NCBI RefSeq assembly: GCF_947241705.1
Contig: NC_079267.1
Span: forward strand, 646,501-710,500
From: Saccharomyces mikatae IFO 1815
Lineage: Eukaryota; Ascomycota; Saccharomycetes; Saccharomycetales; Saccharomycetaceae
Length of the DNA: 64,000 nt
Direction: 5' to 3'
The number at the start of each line of letters is the position of its first letter. The stretch's first letter is position 1. Below the pieces are notes generated by a model. That model was not told where the DNA came from. It did not search any database and saw only the letters and a list, made by a program, of their open reading frames with translations. The position numbers were made by a program, and so were the translations under genes. Below are positions 11,730 to 20,500 of this stretch, one piece after another.

Positions 11730-12158
11730 CTAGCCTAAGTGAGAAGGGCCAAAAGCCATGGGCAGCAGCTCCCCCATTGTCATAACTTTAGAACGGGATC
11801 CTGTAGAATTCAACATGACGATCGGGAAATCCTTGTTCACAAACTCATTGATAAACTGTCTGCACACACCGCAGGGTGACACGCACTCTTCTTCAGAATC
11901 TCCACATATGACCATGCATTTCCAGCCAGTGCGGTAGCCTGCCATCAGGACCTGTATCATAGCAGACCGTTCTGCACAGATGCAATTACTGTAGCTTGCA
12001 TTCTCGATATTGGCACCAGTGAAAATAAGGTCGTCGTTTGCCATTATGGAGCAGCCAACACGGAAGTGGGAGTAGGGGCTATAGGAGAGTTTGCACGCAT
12101 TTAGTGCCGCTTTTTTCAGGGCTTCCAGTTGTCTGTCATCTATGCCACCTAATTTCAT
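11730..12158 (-). CDS. CDD1: CDD1, cytidine deaminase
   Basis: Cdd1 deaminates cytidine and deoxycytidine to uridine and deoxyuridine in pyrimidine salvage. The 142-residue protein is the usual size for a homotetrameric zinc-dependent cytidine deaminase. The active site is visible: Cys61-Ala-Glu63 (Cys zinc ligand and proton-shuttle Glu) and Pro95-Cys96-Gly-Val-Cys99 (the two other zinc cysteines). It is divergent from ERF2 across 193 bp. Confidence 0.97.
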   Translation of the reverse strand: MKLGGIDDRQLEALKKAALNACKLSYSPYSHFRVGCSIMANDDLIFTGANIENASYSNCICAERSAMIQVLMAGYRTGWKCMVICGDSEEECVSPCGVCRQFINEFVNKDFPIVMLNSTGSRSKVMTMGELLPMAFGPSHLG

Positions 12159-12351
12159 TATTTTATTTTCTTGTTAAGACCTCTCTCTTTAACTCATTAG
12201 CCTTCTTGTTCACATAAGTAATTTGTGCTCACTTATCTCAAAACTAGTCGGAAAATGGCGAACAGCGCCTTGTCAAGATTGCAGTTTGCAGATGGTAAAA
12301 AGGTGAAATGCAAAACAGCATAACGTAGCTAGAAGGAAAACGCGGGAGATA

Positions 12352-13431
12352 ATGGCCTTGGTGTCTAGAAGGTCGACTAGATCCGAAAGCACATCAATAT
12401 CAAAGGAGGAACATCCGGAAGGAGCATACCTGACAAAGCTGTTCTTTCGATGGCTTGTTACCTTGGAGGGTGATCAAGATATAAACGATGGGAAGGGTTA
12501 TATATCGATACCTAACGTTTCGAATTATATATTCTTCCTTGGTGGCAGATTTAGAACAGTGAAGGGTGCCAAACCCTTGTGGTTGGGTGTTTTGTTCGTT
12601 ATTCTATGTCCTATGGTTCTCTTTTCCATTTTTGAGACACATAAACTGTGGCATACCCGAAATGGTTATAAAGTGCTGGTCATTTTATTTTATTACTTTT
12701 GGGCCATAACGTTAGCATCCTTCATCAGAACTGCTACTAGTGATCCTGGCGTTCTTCCGAGGAATATTCATTTGGGTCAGCTACGAAATAATTATCAGAT
12801 CCCACAAGAGTATTACAATTTGATAACGCTACCAACACACTCTTCAGTCTCAAAAGACATTACTATCAAGTACTGTCAATCATGTAGGATATGGAGACCA
12901 CCTAGGTCTTCTCATTGTTCCACGTGCAATGTTTGCGTGATGGTTCACGACCATCATTGCATATGGGTCAATAATTGTATAGGAAAAAGAAACTACCGAT
13001 TCTTTTTAGTGTTCCTACTAAGCGCAGTAATTTCATCAATTATCTTATTAGCTAATTGCGCCATCCATATTGCACGAGAGTCTGGGGGGCCTGGCCACTA
13101 TCCCGTGGCAATACTGTTGCTCTGCTATGCGGGACTCACCCTATGGTATCCCGCGATACTATTCACTTATCACGTATTTATGGCAGGTACCCAGCAAACC
13201 ACAAGAGAGTTTCTAAAAGGTATTGGATCCAAGAAAAATCCTGTATTTCATCGCGTGACTAAAGAGCAAAACATTTTTGATAAAGGCTCTTTTTTGAATA
13301 ATCTAGGTTACTTGATGTTGAAACCAAGAGGCCCAAGCTTTGTGAGTGCAAGAAAACAGCACGAGGCTGGTGATTGGAGATTTATGGATTTGTCGCCAGC
13401 ACACAGCTTTGAAAAGATACAAGAAATATAG
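12352..13431 (+). CDS. ERF2: ERF2, DHHC palmitoyltransferase subunit
   Basis: Erf2 with Erf4/Shr5 forms the ER palmitoyltransferase that modifies Ras2. The 359-residue protein has two membrane segments near residues 75-95 and 110-130. The cysteine-rich domain starts at CQSCRIWRPPRSSHC, and its DHHC active site is Asp200-His-His-Cys203. Two more membrane segments lie near 220-240 and 250-275, before the cytosolic tail. Cys203 is the residue known to form the acyl-enzyme in the S. cerevisiae protein. The gene borders the retrotransposon cluster on its right. Confidence 0.97.
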   Translation: MALVSRRSTRSESTSISKEEHPEGAYLTKLFFRWLVTLEGDQDINDGKGYISIPNVSNYIFFLGGRFRTVKGAKPLWLGVLFVILCPMVLFSIFETHKLWHTRNGYKVLVILFYYFWAITLASFIRTATSDPGVLPRNIHLGQLRNNYQIPQEYYNLITLPTHSSVSKDITIKYCQSCRIWRPPRSSHCSTCNVCVMVHDHHCIWVNNCIGKRNYRFFLVFLLSAVISSIILLANCAIHIARESGGPGHYPVAILLLCYAGLTLWYPAILFTYHVFMAGTQQTTREFLKGIGSKKNPVFHRVTKEQNIFDKGSFLNNLGYLMLKPRGPSFVSARKQHEAGDWRFMDLSPAHSFEKIQEI

Positions 13432-13578
13432 GGATATGTAGATTTTTGTAATGCAGCTCCTTTAATATTTTACTCTTTATCAAATAGAAGTCCGCAAAAG
13501 GGGATTACCAATCCCGCCTCACGACACAATTATCTATTATTTTGTTTCACACCTTATCCTTTATTCCTAACACATTAT

Positions 13579-13909
13579 TGTTGAAATAAGAACCGACTAT
13601 CATCTATCGACTGGTAACCATGTTACTAGTATATTATCATATACGGTGTTAGAAGATGCCATAGAGATTGAGAGAAGTCATCGGCTTTAATGGATGCTGA
13701 AACGCAAGGGTTGATAATGCAATAAGATAATAAATGACAGCGTATAAAACAAGTGAATACATATATATAATATTGTGTAGAATTATAGATTCCATTTTGT
13801 GGATATCTATAGTCTCGGAGAGACCTTCTAATATACTCTAAATACAAATAATATTGTTCGAACTAACAATGGAATCTCAACAATTAGCACCAAATTCACA
13901 TATTTCTCA
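13579..13909 (+). repeat. Solo delta LTR (Ty1/Ty2 family)
   Basis: 331 bp starting TGTTGAAAT and ending TTTCTCA. It contains the characteristic delta stretches TAGTATATTATCATATACGG and GAAACGCAAGGGTTGATAAT (each read directly). The match to the Ty1/Ty2 delta consensus is clear but divergent, so it is older than the minus-strand delta at 16745. The flanking five bases (attat on the left, cctac on the right) do not match, so no target-site duplication survives. It has no internal region of its own. Confidence 0.85.
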
Positions 13910-13936
13910 CCTACTATTCATAATCTTGGCTGTTCT

Positions 13937-14318
13937 TGTTGGAATAAGTGACTACAACTATATATTTTTCTCATATAACTGGAATAGGTGATGACAGACA
14001 TTCTTTAACATGGTACTAATAATGTTGGGTAAATGAATACGAACATTCTTATGATGATAACAATTATATTGTAGTAGGCGAAATCTAATAATAGAATTTA
14101 CCGCAGTAATGAGATAAAGATCTATTAATTGATCTGAACTTATTATATAAGAAGATAAGCCATAACTAAAATCTTATCATCTATGCTCCGAGTTATGTCT
14201 GAACCATTGGGTTTAACACAATCAATCAGCGTATGTTTTATACGACTCTCTTATATAAATTAAGAAGGAACGACTTATTCTTAATTATTACAACTTATTA
14301 AACCACTAATTATCAACA
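13937..14318 (+). repeat. 5' LTR of the Ty4-family fossil (tau-type)
   Basis: Begins TGTTGGAATAAG and ends CTAATTATCAACA, 382 bp against about 371 bp for a Ty4 tau LTR. Its right boundary is fixed by the primer binding site that follows at once. Its last ~55 bp are repeated, diverged, at 17077-17132. It is not a delta: after the shared TGTTGGAATAA start it has no delta motifs. Confidence 0.8.
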
Positions 14319-14996
14319 TGGCGACCCTAGTGATGGAGGAGACAAGAAACGTTACTGACGACAACACTCTATGCAGATTCAATCAAGAGTCAATATTCAA
14401 GATACTACTAAAGAGTTTAGAAAATTTATTATTGATACTTCTATTGAAAACAAACAGAGAGAGCAAGCTCTAATTGATTTAGAAACGTATGAAATATTTT
14501 TAAACAAATTAACCATTAAAAAGAATAAGATTGCAAATGAGGTTAAACAAGATGACGATATTTCAAATCTCGATCAGTTAATGGAAGTCGATGAAAAAAT
14601 TGAATAAACTAGTAACTTAATTCTTGGATTAAAAAGAACGTTAGAATCGATTGATTCCGATTAAGATGTTAAGAAGTTACATGAAAGAAATGATTCAGCC
14701 GGAATATATATTATATATTCGATACACTTACTTCAAAAAATAGGAAATTTTACCCTAAGGATTGGGTATTTAGGCATAAGATGACTAAAATTGGAAATAT
14801 TCCTGTCTTTTTGAACAGCTTTCAACAATTCGTTGAGAAGTACGAATTTGATGACATTTTTGATCAACAAATTAAAAACATCGATTCTCGTGAAAATGAA
14901 ATTTATATAAGGTTGTCAATCAAAGAAGATTTCAATGAATGTCCTGATATAATGAACATAATCACAGGTGTCCTTTTGGAATCATTCGTGACTTAA
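14318..14996 (+). pseudogene. Ty4-type gag fossil
   Basis: Broken gag remains. The start resembles recalled Ty4 Gag (MAT-V, ETRNV, DDN), and a later part matches it again: the segment NIPVFLNSFQQFVEKYEFDD aligns with the Ty4 segment NIPILLNNFKKFIKKYQFDD, followed by IDSRENEI against IDPRENEI. Only the N-terminal part of Gag is represented before the foreign segment begins. Not functional; several breaks. Confidence 0.75.
14319..14336 (+). other. Primer binding site complementary to tRNA-Asn 3' end
   Basis: TGGCGACCCTAGTGATGG directly follows the LTR. The reverse complement of the 3' end of yeast tRNA-Asn(GUU) with CCA is TGGCGACCCCAGTGAGGG (recalled), giving 16 of 18 matches, the first nine consecutive. 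Ty4 is known to use tRNA-Asn, whereas Ty1, Ty2 and Ty3 use initiator tRNA-Met. The Gag start codon overlaps this site at 14318. Confidence 0.75.
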
Positions 14997-15017
14997 AGAA
15001 AAAACAGTAATTGTAAT

Positions 15018-15602
15018 ATGCACTCTCTATTCTTTCATATCTATAAAGTATTATTACTAGGACTATTTTTTCACAGTGCAGATGCTGACGAAGAACCCAC
15101 ACCTGTGCCTATAGTGCCCTTCAATGCTCAGATAGCATTTAGGGATTACTACGACGGTGCACCTGAATGGGATATCATTGCCAACTGTGTCAGTAACTAC
15201 ACAGACGTCAGGGCTATCATCGATAGGCATTACAATGATAGTGATGCTGGTGTGTCAATTTGGTTAGACACAGGTAGTAATAGGGCAGCGGATATAGATG
15301 ATATGTTAAATACAAATATTACCAGATGCATTATGGACAAGACTAATGCCATGTTCGTTGAAGTTCGCGATCATAACATTTTTGCGATGAGGGCGAACAC
15401 AGATGAAGACTACTACAACCATTTTGACATTTTCGGACATGGTTACCCACTCGACTATGACAAAGATTACGAGAGTTATGGTGAACCAGAAAGTAATACG
15501 TCTGTATCCACTCAATTAAGTGTACGTGGTGATGGTAACTGGCCAGACAATTATTTCATTAGCAGGTTGTATAATAATTATAACTTCAAGGGTTTCCAGT
15601 AA
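15018..15602 (+). CDS. Secreted-protein-like open frame inside the Ty4 fossil, family unknown (possible toxin-gene fossil)
   Basis: An open frame of 194 codons that I do not recognise. Residues 1-23 look like a cleavable signal peptide (basic N-region, hydrophobic FFHIYKVLLLGLFF core, cleavage probably after SADA). The rest is acidic, Asp/Asn/Tyr-rich, with four N-glycosylation sequons (NYT, NDS, NIT, NTS) and two cysteines (ANCVSN, TRCIMD). It shows no gag, protease, integrase, RT or RNase H feature and is richer in G+C than the Ty4 remains around it. Signal peptide, sequons, size and capture inside a Ty element recall chromosomal killer-toxin genes such as KHR1 and KHS1 or cDNA copies of M satellite dsRNA. 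A DGNWPDNYF stretch vaguely recalls the C-terminal part of K1 (DEGQWETNYY), which is weak evidence. It may be one part of a broken gene, since coding-looking sequence continues downstream. Presence of the frame is certain; function and expression are unknown. Confidence 0.5.
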   Translation: MHSLFFHIYKVLLLGLFFHSADADEEPTPVPIVPFNAQIAFRDYYDGAPEWDIIANCVSNYTDVRAIIDRHYNDSDAGVSIWLDTGSNRAADIDDMLNTNITRCIMDKTNAMFVEVRDHNIFAMRANTDEDYYNHFDIFGHGYPLDYDKDYESYGEPESNTSVSTQLSVRGDGNWPDNYFISRLYNNYNFKGFQ

Positions 15603-16040
15603 CAGGTGGTAGGGTTCGAGTGCAGGGTGTATCAAAGTATAAGTGGGGTCCTGCCAAAGTCATTCAGACTAGAAATTTGTAAGGTGACGAAATTGATATA
15701 ATGTACTGGCTCCACCACGAGTGTAGATCTTAAGCAGCTCGGAGGAGGCGGTAAAGTAAAAGGGAAATGGCGTGATATTAAGAACTGTAGCTAGTTGAAG
15801 CTGTACTAGAAAGTGGGATCGTTTTGGATTCGGTGTGACTCAGCTCGGAGCTGGCAGATCCTGATTTTCCCTATAATATAAAATGGTTCGTCAACTGTGG
15901 TAACGCTGCCCCCTGGCCTGAAAGACAGCTAGGACTAAATTATTTAGACGATATGCGTGAGGTTAATTAAAATGAATGCATCGTGATAAGACAAGGTGTA
16001 GGACAGACAAATCTAAGCTGAATAAGTAGACAAAGAAATA
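15603..16040 (+). pseudogene. Remaining foreign segment downstream of the 194-codon frame
   Basis: No similarity to Ty4 is seen here. A short coding-looking stretch at about 15840-15970 (with NCGNAAPWPE, rich in Cys/Trp/Pro) ends in a stop. It suggests that this DNA belonged to the captured gene or its neighbour rather than to the retroelement. The right border to Ty4 pol lies near 16040 and is approximate. Treated as a fossil. Confidence 0.4.
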
Positions 16041-16049
16041 GAACAAAGA

Positions 16050-16744
16050 AATAAGAATGATCGAGGTACTCATATGATACAATAAAATGCGTAACTTTGA
16101 TTTAAATATAAATTGAATTAAAACCATTTATAGACAAAAATGGGTGAGAAATATAAAAAGGAATTGAACAAGGTTAGAAAAAGGTCAATTCCACACATAT
16201 CAATATATAAGATTGATCCTAGGAAGGGTGAATTAAAAATGACCGAAAAGGAATATAAAGACGGCGTGTTGAAATTACAGCAACTATTAGGTGAACTTAA
16301 CTATTAGATAAACTTAACTATGTTAGGAACAAATGTAAATACGATGTTCAATTTGCGGTCAAGAAAGTAGCTAGCTTAGTAAACTTTCCTCATAAACAGG
16401 TGTTTTACATGATTTACAAAACCATACAATACCTGGTACAACATACGAATATCGGAGTACACTATGATAGAGATCTTAACAAAGATAAGAAAATTACTAC
16501 CATCGCAGATGCATCAGTTGGAACAGAATACGATGCACAGTCAATAATTGGTGTGATAATTTGGTATGAAAAAAATATCTTCAATGTGTACTCAAATGAA
16601 AGCTCAAACAAGTGCGTATCATTAACTGAAGCGGAACTTCATGCTATATATGAAGGCTATGCAGACTCAGAAATCCTGAAAGTAATCTTAACAGAATTCG
16701 GAGAAGGTGGAGATAAAGAACTTACAATGCTTACTGATTCAAAG
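16050..16744 (+). pseudogene. Ty4-type pol fossil (end of RT, start of RNase H)
   Basis: Remains of the 3' part of pol. Recognisable blocks are SIPHISIYKIDPRKGELKMT, GVLKLQQLLGELNY, and the RNase H-type region containing DASVGTEYDAQS and LTEAELHAIYEGYADSE. All align with the corresponding stretch of recalled Ty4 Pol at roughly two thirds identity or better. Broken and non-functional. It stops at the minus-strand delta; the last part of RNase H is not present. Confidence 0.85.
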
Positions 16745-17076
16745 TGAGATAATAGTGGAGTTTGATGTAATTGTTGGGATTTCATTTTTTATAAGGCAAT
16801 AATATTAGGTATGTAGATATACTAGAAGTTCTCCTCGGGGATTTAGGAATTCATAAAAAGGAATCTGCAATTCTACACAATTCTATAAACATTATTATCA
16901 TCGTTTTATATGTTGTTATTCATTTATCCTATTACATTATTAATCCTTACGTTTCAGCTTCCACTCATTTAGATGACTATTTCTCATCATTTGCGTCATC
17001 TTCTAACACCGTATATGATAATATACTAGTAACGTAAATACTAGTTAGTAGATGATAGTTGATTTATATTACAACA
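16745..17076 (-). repeat. Solo delta LTR, minus strand, in the Ty4 fossil
   Basis: 332 bp. Read on the plus strand it begins TGAGATAATAG and ends ATATTACAACA, the reverse complement of a delta. It keeps long stretches nearly identical to the Ty1 delta (for example CTAGAAGTTCTCCTCGGGGA and CATCTTCTAACACCGTATAT), so it is younger than the delta at 13579 and than the Ty4 host element. Flanking five-base words (caaag left, agtat right) do not match. Confidence 0.9.
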
Positions 17077-17132
17077 AGTATCACTTATTCCAGCATCTTA
17101 ATAATTACAACTTACTACACCACTAATTACAG
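17077..17132 (+). repeat. 3' end of a Ty4-type LTR (fragment)
   Basis: The stretch cttattccagcatcttaata, then attacaacttactacaccac and taattaca, parallels the last ~55 bp of the 5' LTR (cttattcttaattattacaa, then cttattaaaccactaattat and caaca). The rest of the 3' LTR is absent; the minus-strand delta occupies that position. It ends 59 bp before the tRNA-Leu gene. Confidence 0.6.
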
Positions 17133-17190
17133 CTATTTCATATTGTGTTAACATATATCATCTTAAACCACGATAGTTCAACAATTAATT

Positions 17191-17304
17191 GGTTGTTTGG
17201 CCGAGCGGTCTAAGGCGCCTGATTCAAGAGAACTCTTGACCGCAGTTAACTGTGGGAATACTCAGGTATCGTAAGATGCAAGAGTTCGAATCTCTTAGCA
17301 ACCA
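17191..17304 (+). tRNA. tL(CAA)L: tRNA-Leu(CAA) with intron
   Basis: A complete 114-bp gene. The acceptor stem GGTTGTT pairs with AGCAACC, the B box is GAGTTCGAATC, and the anticodon CAA is at 17225-17227. A 32-nt intron at 17229-17260, one base 3' of the anticodon as in the S. cerevisiae homologue, contains CTTGA that can pair with the anticodon region. A T-rich Pol III terminator (tttattttttt-like) follows from 17305. The Ty elements lie directly upstream, as expected for Pol III-targeted integration. Confidence 0.97.
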
Positions 17305-17547
17305 TTTATTTTTTACTTCGAAAACTTTTCATGACTGGTATCACAAACGTTCGTTGTATGCAGCTGTTGAGCTGCGTAAGAAAATAACATTTTCACAATT
17401 GAATATATGTTTGTTATAGAAAATTTTTAATAAAAATTAAAAATCACACAATTTTATTGATGTATTTCGTCCTGGATTAATTACAGCGTATGTTGACGAT
17501 AAAGTTCAACACTTCATGTCCAATAAAAGGCAAGACGTTATCCTCCT

Positions 17548-20500
17548 TTAATCACTACTATGAAAAAAGCAGTTCCACAGGTGTTCGTTGCTAACTTCTT
17601 GGTCTCCCACACTTATCTCAAACTTCACATCATCATTATCTTCCTCATCCTTCTCAACTTCTGTACTATCGCAATTATTGCTTCTTTTTAACTTCTCTTT
17701 CCTTTTGCGCTCCTCAAGTATACATTTATATCTGAGGATGTTTTCTTCAACTGTATTTTTAATCATGAAATTCCATACATATGTTTCCTCATCTTGCCCT
17801 ATACGATTATTCCTTCCCATTGCTTGTAACTCATCGCTGTTATTAAGAATAGGATCTAGTAGAAAAATATGTTTTGCATTCATCAAATTTAAGCCTGCCC
17901 CTAAAGTTTTCACATTTAGTAATAAACAAGTGATTGAAGGGTGAAGTTTAAAATTATTTATGGTTTCACCAACAGTGGCTGTATTGGATAAGCATGCCAA
18001 ATATTCAATGTAATACAATTTCAATATTTTACCAATAACCTTTAAATATTCAGTCTTCTGTGAGTATAAAATAACTTGTGGCGGATCATTATTTTCCTGC
18101 TCGCTTTTTAATTTCAAATACGATATTAATTTGATAATGAAATCAATCTTGGCGCCAAAACTTTCCTTTATGCGAATTTGATGAACTTCACTGATTTGAG
18201 GAAATTGTTTGTACTTACTTCCAAATAGCTTTTCTACTTCGTCTAAATCAGGTACTCTAGAAACTCCATTTAAATTATCTTGATTTGAATCACTATTTTC
18301 TTCCTGTCGCTCCTCAGGTTCTTTTTCTTTGCTTTCCTTTGAGTTCTTGAATTTAAAGTTGTAAACCTCCGATACACTACAGACACTCTTGCATATGGGA
18401 CATTTGCTATGGGCTCGTAACCAAGTAAGGATACAGTTCTTGCAAAAATAATGTCCACACTTAATAATGGCACCTATCTCAACTTCACCCAAACAAATAG
18501 AACAACTTAAAATTTGATTCTCATTTAACGTGTCTTTTAATCTTGACAAGTTCTTTAAATATATCAACCGTGATTCAGTGTTATTGATTTTTGCATCTAA
18601 GGTACCACCCAATGACTTTTTAATAGTTTTAACCAGGTGACTAAGTTGTGGAGAACCTAAAGAGTGCAAGGACACCAAGGAATCAGAGATTCTTTGTAAC
18701 TGACTATAATACTCTGTTTTCGCGTTATATATTGAACCTAGCATTTTCAATGATTCTCTAATCTGTTTGTTGTACTTGAATAAATTTTTACTTTCCACTT
18801 CGTATTGCAGCAAGTAGTCTTCGAAGTTTCGAATAGCAGGTTCGCTCTCGTTGATTGATATGCGTCTCACTATTCTGCTATTCTTTAACTCATCAAAAAT
18901 AGTTCGTAAAGGAGTTCCTGAAATCAATTGCAAGTTATTCAACAGCTGCTTGTGGTACTCTGAGATTATTGAGCCTTCCGGCACCAGATGCTTCGGGATT
19001 TTAACTTCAGAATCAGTAGTTAAAACATTGTCCCTATTATTTAAAATTATCTCCAAACAACCTAAAAGACTGAATATTTTGTCTTGACTATCAATCGATG
19101 TTGAGTATTCTTCATTACTAGCAATTTTATCACCGGTATCAATATCTTCTGTATTGTAGACTGGTTCATAAATGGTTCCAAGTAATTCATCTAGCAGCTC
19201 ATTAAAGCCTTTACTTTGTTCATTCAATGCTTGTATCAATTTACTTAAAGACTTGAAACAACGAGATACCGCTAAATTAGACGAGTAATCGTTTCTATGA
19301 TCAAATTCTATATTCATCAATCGTAGAGACACATCGCTATTACTGAGAGAATATTTAGCTTTGGCTAGTTTGATCGTTATATCAACTTTTTTAACCTCAG
19401 AAGAAAGAATTGTTTTCCTTAAAATTTCTGCATTAGCATAATTTTCTTGTTCTAGAAGTCTACTCTCTTCAATCACTTCTAATTCATTCTTCGGGAAAAA
19501 ATCTGAGTAAATCAACCTCTCAAATTCTTTTTTTTTATTTCTATCATCTACCTCTTCTAGTTTACGAGAGCCCAAATTATAGTAGGCAGAACCGAGGAAG
19601 AAGTAGCAATCGTGAAGTAAATTCATCATAGCACGTAATCCTTTTTTCTTCAAATGGTTGGGTAATAATTCCTCATCGCCGTAATTGTCATTGTCCTTAG
19701 CAGCGTTTAATTGTTCACCACTCGCGTTGTAGAGAGATGTCCCGTTTTCGCCAGGTTTCTTCTCGTCTTGATCTTCACCGAGGTCCAAAGATTTATCAAA
19801 AGGATCCTCGACATTGAATTTTCGGCTCATGTGTATCATCAAATGATCTCTAATCTTGATCAGTAATTCAAGAGCTTTAGGCGGTTTGTTAGAGATTTCA
19901 AGTTCGTACTGAGCCTGCTTGATCGATAAATGGAATTTCTCTCTATAATAACCAATGAGACTGTCAAATGCGTCTATTCGCATAGAATATAGAATATCAT
20001 TGATATTTGAAATCTTTGTTGAATGTCCATGGAGATGTTTCTGTCGGGTATTCAAAATTTCGGGGAACAATGCATGACAACAAATATATCGTAGTTTAGC
20101 CAACCATTCATTTAAAAAGGCGTTACTAACACGAGATGATCCGCTGCCGTCCGAGTTGTAACCACTCAACTCTAGAAAGTTATTCCAAAGATTCAAATAG
20201 TTATCCCACTCTATAGGTGCAAACTCCAAGGGAATGATGAAATTATGCTGTTGAGGGATATGAATTTGAGATGCAACATCGGCTTTAGAATGCCTTATAC
20301 AAAGATCATATCTATAAAAAATGTTCATACACTCCTTAATAGAAAATCGAACACCCTTTAACTGACATACCAAATCACTGTCGGTATAATTGTCAGCCTC
20401 ACTTCTCAGTTTTATTTCTTCTTGTAGAGTCCGAATAAAATCTACCTCATCACAAAATGGGTGCAGCTTAAGATAAGACATGATCATCCTAAAATTGTAA

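Larger units (their letters stand above)
13937..17132 (+). mobile_element. Ty4-family LTR retrotransposon fossil carrying a foreign segment
   Basis: A broken plus-strand Ty4/Tsu4-type (Pseudoviridae) element. Parts in order: 5' LTR (13937-14318), primer binding site, gag remains (about 14318-14996), a foreign segment (about 14997-16040), remains of the 3' part of pol covering the end of reverse transcriptase and the start of RNase H (about 16050-16744), a minus-strand delta (16745-17076), and the last ~55 bp of the 3' LTR. About 3.2 kb remain, delta included, against just over 6 kb for a whole Ty4. Most of pol (protease, integrase, most of RT) is absent. Family assignment rests on recalled Ty4 protein similarity: MAT-VxxETRNVxDDN at the Gag start, and GVLKLQQLLGELNY plus TEAELHAIYEGYADSE in Pol. 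Many breaks; clearly non-functional and moderately old. It lies just upstream of a tRNA gene, the usual Ty4 target. Confidence 0.85.

Noticed and set aside
14371-16747. The short open frames as working Ty genes
   Set aside because: They are remnants of gag and pol of a broken element with most of pol missing. Only the 194-codon foreign frame was kept as a separate frame.
13579-17076. The two delta LTRs as ends of one Ty1/Ty2 element
   Set aside because: They lie in opposite orientations, differ clearly in divergence, and the DNA between them is Ty4-type plus foreign sequence, not Ty1 internal sequence.
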